From the NCBI RefSeq assembly GCF_020509005.1, contig NC_063017.1, forward strand, positions 248,001 through 312,000: 64,000 nt of DNA. Direction: 5' to 3'. How positions within the stretch are numbered: the stretch's first letter is position 1; the number at the start of each line of letters is the position of its first letter. Made by a program: the position numbers and the translations under genes. Of the stretch, positions 53,639 to 62,414 are shown piece by piece. The notes under the pieces are model-generated. The model did no database searches, had not been told where the DNA came from, and saw only the letters and a program-made list of their open reading frames with translations. The stretch is from Fulvia fulva (Eukaryota; Ascomycota; Dothideomycetes; Mycosphaerellales; Mycosphaerellaceae).

Positions 53639-54868
53639 TCATCTCAGACTGCCTGCAGGCTTTGGCTTCTGTAGCCACTCCAGATTATCCAGAGGTCTTC
53701 GCGCTGCGACCATGGCATTGCGAGCTTTCCTGATGTCGTTGATGGCCGGCATTAGGCCCAGTTCTTGGTCGAAGTTAGCCATTGCCCGCTGTTGATGATC
53801 AACCTGGAGACAGGACTGAGCAAGCTGCAGGATGCCCAATGTGCCATACTCGCGGGATATGGTCAATGGCCCGGGGCTTGCACCAATTGGCCAGGGTCGT
53901 CGGTCCTTCGCAGCGAGCATATATATAACCTGCCCAAAGCCGTACACATCGACCGCTGGGCTCCGGTTGTCGACCGCTTTGCAGTAATCCTTCCAGGTGG
54001 CTTCTGTCATTGGCGCATTGCGATGGATGGCGTGGTCTTCCGGAGCACCGTACTCTGGGGTGCCAATTCCGAGATATGAGCCCTTTCTGTTGATCGGCTT
54101 CGCGCAACCCCAATCGCCTAAGACAACATCTGGCATGCCTCCAAACTCACGGCTGCTCCATCTCAAGAAGACGTTTTCCATCTTGATATCGCCATGGATT
54201 ATCGATGTGTGGTTGTCATCCTGGGTGTACTTGCCGCCACCTCTTGCCCGTAGACCCCAGTGCGCGTATGCGAGCGCATTGGCGATAGAGATGATGACGT
54301 GCAGGAGGAACGGTTCCGGAACGATGGCTCGACGCGTGCGCCACCAGTAGTCAACCTGCGCCCAAAGATCGCCTCCAGAGCAGTACTCCGACCAGATGTA
54401 GTACCGCCCTGGGCTCAGCTCGTCGTCGACCACATCGAGGACACCGATGATATTCCTGTGTGGCTTGAGGGTGTCGCGCAGGATCCGCACTTCGTTGGGA
54501 AATTTCCAGTCCTTGGAGTCCCCGGCCTGGAAGTGGCCGGCATCGCGGAGTCGCACCGCCTTCGTGTGCTTGACGACGAAGACGTGGCCGGTGGCGGCGG
54601 ATCTCATGAGGCTGCATTGGCCTTCTGAGGACTCGTCGAGATCCTTTTCTGGCCAATACTGGTCTTCTCGGCCAAGGTAAACGGACACGGCGTCCGATGC
54701 AGCCTCTTGGAGCTGCTGCTCAGTCGTGGGACCCGCCATAGGACCACGCGCGAACATCGCTGCCACCGCCGCGCCGAGCCTCCTGAACGAGACGGATCTC
54801 CTACGACCGGCGCCCGGTGTTGGCACTGTGGTAGATGCTTGTGAGTGCTCTGAAGTGGAGCGACGCAT
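53639..54868 (-). CDS. Atypical fungal protein kinase (HGD catalytic loop, DWG in place of DFG)
   Basis: An intron-free frame of 409 aa. The first 50 residues are basic and Ser-rich. The N-lobe has VFVVKHT with the ATP lysine near residue 97 and a PNEV helix C. The hinge carries WSEYCSGGDLW. The catalytic loop is HGDIKMEN near residue 221 (HGD instead of HRD), the metal-binding motif is GDWG near 249 and the activation segment ends in GAPED near 277. Catalytic Asp, Lys and Asn are all present, so activity is plausible. It belongs to a fungal-expanded kinase-like group; the pathway is unknown. It is a tandem paralogue of the adjacent 52451-53224 gene, same strand. Confidence 0.8.
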   Translation of the reverse strand: MRRSTSEHSQASTTVPTPGAGRRRSVSFRRLGAAVAAMFARGPMAGPTTEQQLQEAASDAVSVYLGREDQYWPEKDLDESSEGQCSLMRSAATGHVFVVKHTKAVRLRDAGHFQAGDSKDWKFPNEVRILRDTLKPHRNIIGVLDVVDDELSPGRYYIWSEYCSGGDLWAQVDYWWRTRRAIVPEPFLLHVIISIANALAYAHWGLRARGGGKYTQDDNHTSIIHGDIKMENVFLRWSSREFGGMPDVVLGDWGCAKPINRKGSYLGIGTPEYGAPEDHAIHRNAPMTEATWKDYCKAVDNRSPAVDVYGFGQVIYMLAAKDRRPWPIGASPGPLTISREYGTLGILQLAQSCLQVDHQQRAMANFDQELGLMPAINDIRKARNAMVAARRPLDNLEWLQKPKPAGSLR

Positions 54869-55523
54869 CGCTACTATTGGTTATGATTGCGATGTTGCAC
54901 TTCTTCGGCAGCTGATGTGATGGTGGTACTCGAGTTGGCTGCTGTTGTTGGTCGCGAGATTGTGTTGTAAGAGGTGGTGCAGGCGCGATGTGCAGCAATG
55001 AGAGATCTCAGAGATGGTGGACGCCATTTTGAGTTCAGAATGTGGCACATGACGCCCTGGTGAGTGAATGCTCTCGACGACTTCCATTCACCTCTCAAAG
55101 TCTTATACTGGGCTGGATGTGTATACTGGTGCTTGGCACTATGCTATACGGCAAGAGAGGAATACATGAAGCAGGGCTGACGCTCGCAGAGCACTCGCCG
55201 GTGATATAAGAGGCGTACTGGTCATATTGGCTGTCGAAAACGTGAGACAAGCCAAACACTACGAAGATCCAAGACAGTCTCGCGAGTGAATGAGACAACC
55301 GGAGCATGCATCCGCGCTAGGCAGTATCACTTGTGGAAGGATCGCCAAGGCTTCTCACAGGCAGCCATGCAGGATCATCCTCGGGCTTCCGCGTTACTCG
55401 ACCTAAGATTTCCACGATCTGCTCAGCCTTCAAACTATACTTCTATCCATTACCGCCAGGAATAAGAGGTGCGCACAACTTCGACACATTTCGCCCAAAG
55501 TACTACTACGGAACTGGCCTACA
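54869..55523. other. Intergenic region, nothing recognised
   Basis: About 650 bp between the kinase start and the 2EXR-like gene, divergent orientation. No supported gene was seen. Confidence 0.5.
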
Positions 55524-56042
55524 ATGCAGACGAACAATCGAGCCACTCTTCTGGGCTTACCAGCAGAGCTTCGCAACACCATCTACGAATATGTCTTTCG
55601 TCCTGGCACATGCAAGCCATACAACCCAGTCGTTGCATTTCGAGGACTCTTCTCCTGCGACTGCCGCGGTCAGGCATTGATGACTACTTGCAAGCAGACG
55701 AGAGGCGAGACACTCGCAATGTTCTACCATAATCACGACTTCCGTCTCTTCGCGAGCCAAAACCATCGACCGGGGCTTGACGCCTGGCTGGACTCTTTGC
55801 CATCAGAAGCATATGGACACATCCGGAGATTTCATATCCAGCATACAGGATCGAGTGTTCAGAGGAGTCTATGCGTTTGTTTTGATCTTCATGAAGGAGA
55901 TGTCGCCGTGACTGCTGTCAAGTTTGGGCGCGTCTATCACGACACAGTATCCTGGAACATCAATGAATGGGACCCTCCGATCAGCAGAGAGGAACAGGTA
56001 CCTACTCGTTATCTTCCTCTTCCTCTCTCTCTTTCTCTATAA
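55524..56042 (+). CDS. 2EXR/F-box-like fungal protein, 3' end uncertain
   Basis: 172 aa as read. The N-terminal LLGLPAELRNTIYEYVFRPG is the hallmark of the large fungal 2EXR/F-box-like family, followed by CRGQALMTTCKQTRGET and a FRLF strand. The last 15 codons become low complexity (PLPLSLSL) after a GTACCT at 55999. The real gene may therefore splice there into a downstream exon that I could not identify. The function of the family is unknown; F-box-type roles in protein turnover are only suggested by fold similarity. Confidence 0.6.
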   Translation: MQTNNRATLLGLPAELRNTIYEYVFRPGTCKPYNPVVAFRGLFSCDCRGQALMTTCKQTRGETLAMFYHNHDFRLFASQNHRPGLDAWLDSLPSEAYGHIRRFHIQHTGSSVQRSLCVCFDLHEGDVAVTAVKFGRVYHDTVSWNINEWDPPISREEQVPTRYLPLPLSLSL

Positions 56043-56552
56043 GCATCTGCGCGACTATCTTCTTGTAAACCAAGCGACCTTTCAAACTCTCTTCGATCTT
56101 TACCCTGTCATCCCCTCACCGAGGCTTTCGACAGAATAAATGGGCGCCCGGTACTCACCTAAGCAAAACTTCTCGATGCCATGGCGAGGTATGGCGAGAC
56201 TGCATGCAGCCACTGCGTTTGGGGATGGCAGTGCTACTGTCGTCCTCGGGTCGAAGGTATTGAAGTCTGATCAGATTACCATACTGACGAGAGCGGCTAA
56301 ATGCAATACATCGGATGGCCGGGCCGGGAGTACGAGGGAAGGTGTAGGCGCTTCGACATGGGTGTTGCACACCATACATGTACCGAAGGCCCACACAAGC
56401 TCTTCCAAGGTCCACCTCATGCCATCACGAGTATGATGAGGCATGAAGATTCAACAGCCATATAGTCGATCAAATCGTCCTGGCGAGACAGACTGAGCCC
56501 GTTCGAACTTTGATTCTGCCTTTGCACAACTTCAACTCGAGTATCAACGACC
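56043..56552. other. Intergenic region before the xylose reductase gene
   Basis: About 510 bp. It may hold an unseen last exon of the 2EXR-like gene. Otherwise nothing was recognised. Confidence 0.4.
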
Positions 56553-57586
56553 ATGGCCCCAAACGCAACTGTCAAGCTGGCTTCGGGTCATCAGATGCCG
56601 CTGGTTGGCTTCGGGCTATGGAAAGTGCCAGCCGAATCAGCAGCAGATACTGTATACAACGCTATCAAGACAGGCTACCGTCTGTTTGATGGTGCATACG
56701 ACTACGCCAAGTAAGACGTGTATCACATCGACCGAGTCCCGGTATACTGACATCCACCAGTGAGAAGGAGGCAGGCCAAGGTATCCAGCGCGCCATCAAA
56801 GAAGGCCTCGTCAATCGCGAAGACATCTTCGTAACAACCAAACTCTGGAACAACTTCCACCGCAAAGATCATGCACTCCAAATGGCCAAAGCCCAGAATG
56901 ACGCCTGGGGTCTCGGCTACATCAATCTCTACCTCATTCATTTCCCTGTAGCACTGAAGTACGTCAACCCGGAAGAGATCAGATACCCCGGCTGGTGGAT
57001 GGACAAGGAGCACAAGACCATCTCACTCGACAAAGTCCCGATACAAGAGACATGGCAAGCACTCGAAGAAGTAGTCGATGCCGGCATTGCGAAGTCGATC
57101 GGGATCTCAAACGCGCAGGCACAACTCCTCTACGACATGAGCTCTTATGCAAAGCACCCGATCTCTTCCCTGCAGATTGAGCATCATCCATACCTCGTGC
57201 AGCCAGACCTCATCACTTTGGCCCAGGAGCTCGGCATCGTCGTCACTGCATACTCCTCATTCGGACCACAGTCTTTCTTGGAACTGCCAGAAGCCTTCCG
57301 CGAGCGTGCCAAGGACATGTCTCTGCTCTGGGATGTAGAGCCAGTCAAGAAAGCAGCACAGCGAACTGGAAAGACTCCAGCGCAGGTTCTGCTGAGGTGG
57401 GCGACGCAGAGGAATATTGCCGTGATACCAAAGTCGAACAATGTCAATAGGCTGCAGCAGAATCTGGAAGTGACGGACTTTGACTTGCAGGAGGATGAGA
57501 TAAAGGCTATTGCTGCGCTGGACCAGGGTTTGAGGTTCAATGATCCTGGGTTTTATCTGCATGAGCCGATTAGGATATTTGCTTAG
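56553..57586 (+). CDS. xyl1: NAD(P)H-dependent D-xylose reductase (aldo-keto reductase)
   Basis: Exons 56553-56710 and 56761-57586 give 327 aa; the 50-nt intron has a GTAAGA donor, CTGAC branch and CACCAG acceptor. The AKR catalytic tetrad is Asp46, Tyr51, Lys80 and His113 ([20 protein letters not shown]). The cofactor motif [13 protein letters not shown] near residue 270 is typical of xylose reductases able to use NADPH and NADH. The enzyme reduces xylose to xylitol, the first step of fungal pentose catabolism, in the cytosol. Length and order match Xyl1. No other pentose-pathway gene is in the window. Confidence 0.94.
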
Positions 57587-57672
57587 ATGCTGTAGCGGTC
57601 TTCACACATTGCGACATGCTTGACCACGTTACCTGCATCTTTCACTGCACCCCAAAACACCAGCATAGTACA

Positions 57673-58380
57673 ATGAACAAAACGCCAGCCAAGCAAGCAC
57701 CTCCCATCGCCCAGCAAACATTTCCGACCAATATATGCAACATGGAACATCGCACCATCCTCACCCCCCCCCAACCCCCACCAATGTCCAAAGACAACCC
57801 CAACCCCAACCAAATGTCCAACAACCCCAACACCAACAAATCCGACCCCAAAAACCTCAACCCCTACGTCGAAGACGACCTCTCCCCTCAGAGCTCCCCA
57901 CCCCACGGTCCCCCCACAGCCTCCCAATCTCTCTCCACAACCGCCGCCCTCGCCAGCTTCGAAAAAGCCTTCCCCTCCCTCCCCAGCAAAACCGCCCAAA
58001 CCAAAGCTTGCGGCAAGACTCAAAGTCTCGAAAAAGACTCCCCCTCCCTCCCCACCAAATCCAACCCGCACACCAAACCCCACAAACGCTCACCCTCCAA
58101 CGAGCAAGACTACGACATGGTCGACGAGGCAAAGGACACGGAGCTCGGGGAGGAGTGGGAGGATGTGCCTGGTGTTGAGGATTTGCCCAAGGAGGATGAG
58201 TTGGAGGATGTGGGGAAGCCGTTTGCGGGGCGGAGGGCGTGGGATGATGCTGTGAAGGAGGAGCGGGAGAAGGAGAAGGGTGAGGGTGGGAAGGAGGGTG
58301 AGGGGAAGGCGGGCAGGAGTGGAAAGAAGGGGGGTTGGTTTTGGAGTAAGGAGGGGGATGGGAAGAGGGCTGGGAAGTGA
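57673..58380 (+). CDS. Low-complexity hydrophilic protein of unknown function
   Basis: The frame opens at 57616; I prefer the ATG at 57673 (ACAATGAAC), giving 235 aa. The first half is Pro/Asn/Ser rich and the second half Glu/Gly/Lys rich, with a short patch LASFEKAFPSLPSK and an acidic ELGEEWEDVPGVEDLPKEDE stretch near the middle. The C-terminus has KKGGWFWSKEGDGK. DNA composition switches from C-rich to G-rich at about 58110. No domain is recognised, and with such biased composition the coding status is uncertain. Confidence 0.5.
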   Translation: MNKTPAKQAPPIAQQTFPTNICNMEHRTILTPPQPPPMSKDNPNPNQMSNNPNTNKSDPKNLNPYVEDDLSPQSSPPHGPPTASQSLSTTAALASFEKAFPSLPSKTAQTKACGKTQSLEKDSPSLPTKSNPHTKPHKRSPSNEQDYDMVDEAKDTELGEEWEDVPGVEDLPKEDELEDVGKPFAGRRAWDDAVKEEREKEKGEGGKEGEGKAGRSGKKGGWFWSKEGDGKRAGK

Positions 58381-59243
58381 GGTTGGTGTGCTGTGGGGTG
58401 TGAAGTAGTGTCGCTATGAGGACCGTGAGAACCATGAGGAACTTGCTCGGTGCAAGGTGACTTGTGCTTCTAGCGACTGCAGCGCCTACACTCTCGTCCT
58501 TGTCCAGTGAAGGTACATTTATGCGTTGACATCGCGTGTAACATTCTGTGCCGGAGTCGATGATCAGCATATGCAGCCTTAACCTTTCTTCATCATATGC
58601 CGTCGAGTTTTACCATCGTAAGCGGGAGTAGTACAACGGCCAAAGGCAGTGCCGTCCCTTACAGCATGATCAGCCGGCGTAGCCACGTCTGGTCATCACG
58701 TTAGAAACGTACATTCAGCAAGGAGCGGACATGGTTCGACGTACTCAGCGTCGTGACGTCCCACTTGCCAAAAACTCCTACGCCCTCCTCCAGATTCGCT
58801 GCATCGAGATCTGCACCACGGCAGCTTGCTCAACTCTTTTCCTCACTAGAGACCATTCTCGCGTCATCGCATTTTGCACATGACAGGCAGCCCGCACGAG
58901 GTCGAGCTTGCAGTGTACGCATTGGCGGCGTTTGCGGAGACGAGCTCTCTGCGGCCGTAACGCAGTAGCTTGATGCATCAACATGCCGTGTTCCTGGCAA
59001 GATGTTTGTCCCATGCTCATGCTGCGCCAGCTTGTCGCGGAGGGTACCTGCTGACTCGGGTACATGGTGTTGAGGGTCCGAGTATTAGGGGTAGCAGGTT
59101 CCGCGTTGACTATCACCATATCATTCGTGTTGATGTGCGATTGCCGTCGAATGCGCCTTGCCAAGTCGGGCCCTGTTATGAGATACCAGCGCCACGCTTG
59201 GCTATGATAAATGTGTCACCGAGTTGCGATCATGGAAGAAGCT
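58381..59243. other. Intergenic region, nothing recognised
   Basis: About 860 bp between convergent genes. No tRNA-like cloverleaf, repeat or convincing open frame was seen. Confidence 0.5.
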
Positions 59244-62153
59244 TCATACCGCCCACTCCTGTTTATTGTCGGCAGCAGTAATGAAGGGCTCATCGATCTG
59301 CTTCACAGCCATCTCGCTGCACAGCACACAAGCACCAGCAACAAGACCGTCGAGCTCCTTCACCATGCCTTCCCTCCTCTTACCGAGAGCGACGCCACGG
59401 CCAATCTCTTTCTGCAGCTCTCTAATTCGCTTGCCTTTGCCCATGCCGGCCATGTTCATGACCATTTCGCCCAGACAATCTGCATGAAAGGCGTGCTGAC
59501 ATGGAAAGACGAAGAACTGCCTCATAAGCAGTGGGAGTCTGCACTTCCAACATCTCTCGCCGGGCTCGACGATGGCATATCGTTGGTCGAGAGACTTGAT
59601 GTCGTCTTTGATGTGCTGTGCTGTCGATGCTGACTCGTCCATCTCGCGCTTTAGCGCATCGATCTGCCGGCTGTACTCCTCAAGTGCGGCACAGATCTCC
59701 TCCTTGAAGTCGTCGATGACGATGAAGTCAGGGAAGAAAGGTATCAGATCCTCAATCCTCAGCAGGTCGCAGCGTTTCAGAAACTCGATGGCAGCTTTGA
59801 TGCCCTTGTTTTGGCCAATGACCTTCTTTGCAACCTTGAGCCAGAGTTTCTTGCGCAACGGATCTTGGATACCGGGGCGATCAGCCACTTCTGCCGCAAG
59901 CTCTACTTCATCGTACTTCAATGCAAGATCGACTGCGGCAGCGTGCTGTTCCATTGTAGTGTACACGTGGACAGCGGACTGAACACGCCTGTGCCCGATG
60001 CAAAGGCGAAGAGCGAAGTCGGCATCGTAGAATTGATGCCGATTGTCTGCTTGCGTCTGCAAATAGCTCAGAAGAGCGCTTTCGTCTTTTGTCGAGTGCG
60101 CGGCGTACATGGAGATCAGCGTGTTGTGTACAGCAGGTTCGGTGGAATGCGAGTGGTTGATACAGAACAGCAGATACCGTATCGCCTGATTATTGTTGAT
60201 CGACGTTCCATCGCCTAGGATCTTGTTGTAGTTCAACAGTGCTGGGATGATCTTCTTGACGTCCAGACCAGTCTGGCGCATGAGCACGTCGACAAGCTCA
60301 GATGCTAGATGTGCCATCATTACTGTGCTGTATCGGCAGAACATTTCTGGGTCTGACTGTTTCTTGAGCACAGTCATGGCTTCCTGCCACCTCTCGCGGT
60401 TGACCCAATACGACAGCACATAGTTGTAGTCCTCCACAAGGTTGGCGAAGTATAGTAGCTCTTCTTCTCGACCATGCGCACTGATAATCTCATAGGTGGT
60501 CTTCCTGTCGAGGTCCGATTTGTATTTCGAGGCGAAGTCCTGGAACTCCTTGCGAATGACAGGAAGCTGTTTCTGTGTGTCTGCCGATGTGGCTGTGCCG
60601 TCCGCTGCAAGTTCAGCTCTGGTCGAGATGGTATCGTCGAGCTGATTGAGCTTCGCCATGTACAACTCGATCATCCAGCTAGCCAGCATGATTCGCTGCA
60701 TTGTTGCGCTCCGCTTCAACGTCGACAGCTTGACTTGAAGATATCTTCTCAGGGCGTCATGCTCACCCTTGTCGATGAAGCTGAGCGCGACATCTTCGAA
60801 AGGCTTTGTGCTCTTGCCAAGTATGATAGCAGCTTCGGTGAACTTGCCTTGCGATATGAGGTGATCGCCAGTCATCGATGCGACAGCGTCCTTCTGCTCT
60901 GCGGTCTTGGCGTACTGCTGCGCGGCTTCGTATTGGCCTTGCTGAAGCATGATCTTCCATACATGTCTTGCTTCGTCTGTCACTACGATCTCGAAGATCT
61001 CCTGTGGTGTGAAAAGCCAGTATGTGTTCTTCTGATGGTCGGCGAAGAGACCAAGGTTTGGCTGGCCACTTTCGAGGATCTGCTGGTTGTACACCACAGT
61101 CTCGTCTAGGCGGTTGATGCCTGTTATCCGGCCATCCACCAAAGCCAAGATGTGGAACTGTGTCAAGATCGTTGCAGCGACGGGGGGCTGCGCGGCTCGA
61201 TGTCTGCCGCTGGTGGACTGTATCGGAGGAAGCTTAGAGTGCTGGAACATCTTCGACTCTTTGAAGAGCTGCTTGCCCAGCGTTGCAAGATCGGGCGACG
61301 ATGTCAACAGTCTTCCGTGGTAGATCCCCTCTGCGCAAAGCCATGCGTATGCACGTTCTGCACTCTGTCCATCCAGTACAGAAGGCGGCGCATCGGGAGG
61401 ATCTGGCGAGGTAGCCAAGCAGGCGTAGGTCGCATTGACTGTTCTATCGATTTCGTGCACTGTGGGCTCCTCGCTTTCCAGCAACTTTGCGTATATTGAG
61501 GATTCATTCCCGCGTCCCGCTGACCTGCCAACAAAATGGTATAGCTTGTGCTGCGTAGCGATCAGGACCCGCCTGACTTCAGGCCGTGTAGACACCAGGT
61601 CTGTGTAGAGGCCAACGATGGGTCCGTGCGGAGGGTTGTAGACATTCCGCACGTACTTCTCTATGCTTCTGTAGGTGTGTTCTGGTTCGATGTATGCCTC
61701 GTACACGTTCCCATCAGTGCTTCCCACCAAGATCTCTCGCGTCGAAGCTGTAGGCTGCGATGCGTTCCATGCTACGCTTTCCACTTGCACGCCCTTCAGT
61801 CTTCCCAACACTTTCGGCTGCCGCGATTGCGTATGCAGGTAGTAGTTCTCGCCCAGGGTCGTGGAGATGAGCAGATGCGATGCGGAGGGATCGAGGAACA
61901 GCTTGCGGATGACGCCGATTTCTGCGGGTCGCTTGGGCAGGTCGATATCGTCGATGTCTTCGGGGTTGTCAAGATCGAAGCGGAGGATGCGGCCGGTGGA
62001 CAGCGCGAGCACAAGGACATTGTTCGCGACTTGTGCTGCTACGAAGTCGGCCGAGATGTCGAATCGCATCTGTACTTTCTGCACGTCGAAGATGGGGAGC
62101 GCCACATGGTCGTGGGCTCCGGCGGCATAGCCGCTTGTTGCATCCAGAGCCAT
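59244..62153 (-). CDS. vps18: Vps18 (Pep3), core subunit of HOPS and CORVET
   Basis: An intron-free frame of 969 aa. The N-terminal half is a beta-propeller with the Pep3/Vps18/deep-orange signature region (LYTDLVSTRPEVRRVLIAT, about 180-200). An alpha-solenoid with clathrin-repeat character follows (about 420-830). A coiled coil near 830-855 leads into a C-terminal RING-like domain with CWKC near residue 862, CQHAFHADCL near 877 and CVLC near 950. Vps18 bridges the Rab- and SNARE-binding ends of the tethers that drive endosome and vacuole fusion. The ATG at 62153 lies about 260 bp from the divergent gene at 62415. Confidence 0.95.
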   Translation of the reverse strand: MALDATSGYAAGAHDHVALPIFDVQKVQMRFDISADFVAAQVANNVLVLALSTGRILRFDLDNPEDIDDIDLPKRPAEIGVIRKLFLDPSASHLLISTTLGENYYLHTQSRQPKVLGRLKGVQVESVAWNASQPTASTREILVGSTDGNVYEAYIEPEHTYRSIEKYVRNVYNPPHGPIVGLYTDLVSTRPEVRRVLIATQHKLYHFVGRSAGRGNESSIYAKLLESEEPTVHEIDRTVNATYACLATSPDPPDAPPSVLDGQSAERAYAWLCAEGIYHGRLLTSSPDLATLGKQLFKESKMFQHSKLPPIQSTSGRHRAAQPPVAATILTQFHILALVDGRITGINRLDETVVYNQQILESGQPNLGLFADHQKNTYWLFTPQEIFEIVVTDEARHVWKIMLQQGQYEAAQQYAKTAEQKDAVASMTGDHLISQGKFTEAAIILGKSTKPFEDVALSFIDKGEHDALRRYLQVKLSTLKRSATMQRIMLASWMIELYMAKLNQLDDTISTRAELAADGTATSADTQKQLPVIRKEFQDFASKYKSDLDRKTTYEIISAHGREEELLYFANLVEDYNYVLSYWVNRERWQEAMTVLKKQSDPEMFCRYSTVMMAHLASELVDVLMRQTGLDVKKIIPALLNYNKILGDGTSINNNQAIRYLLFCINHSHSTEPAVHNTLISMYAAHSTKDESALLSYLQTQADNRHQFYDADFALRLCIGHRRVQSAVHVYTTMEQHAAAVDLALKYDEVELAAEVADRPGIQDPLRKKLWLKVAKKVIGQNKGIKAAIEFLKRCDLLRIEDLIPFFPDFIVIDDFKEEICAALEEYSRQIDALKREMDESASTAQHIKDDIKSLDQRYAIVEPGERCWKCRLPLLMRQFFVFPCQHAFHADCLGEMVMNMAGMGKGKRIRELQKEIGRGVALGKRREGMVKELDGLVAGACVLCSEMAVKQIDEPFITAADNKQEWAV

Positions 62154-62414
62154 GTGTTATCGGCTCATTGTCGTTGCCTGGAAGGAGGTCGTCATGTCGC
62201 ATAGAAACAATGTCGGTGCCTTGATCCTAAGGTGTCGATGAAGCTTGCGCTTGGGCCACATCGATGAGACCGACGCGACTTCCACTTTCACGGCTGCTTG
62301 GCCCCAGCACTTCCAGAATGGCAACGACCCATCTTTACCGACACGAAAGCTGCGGCAGTGCTCATGATAGCGTGTGCACAGGTCTGTCGCCGCCTCACTG
62401 AGACGGCATGAGTC

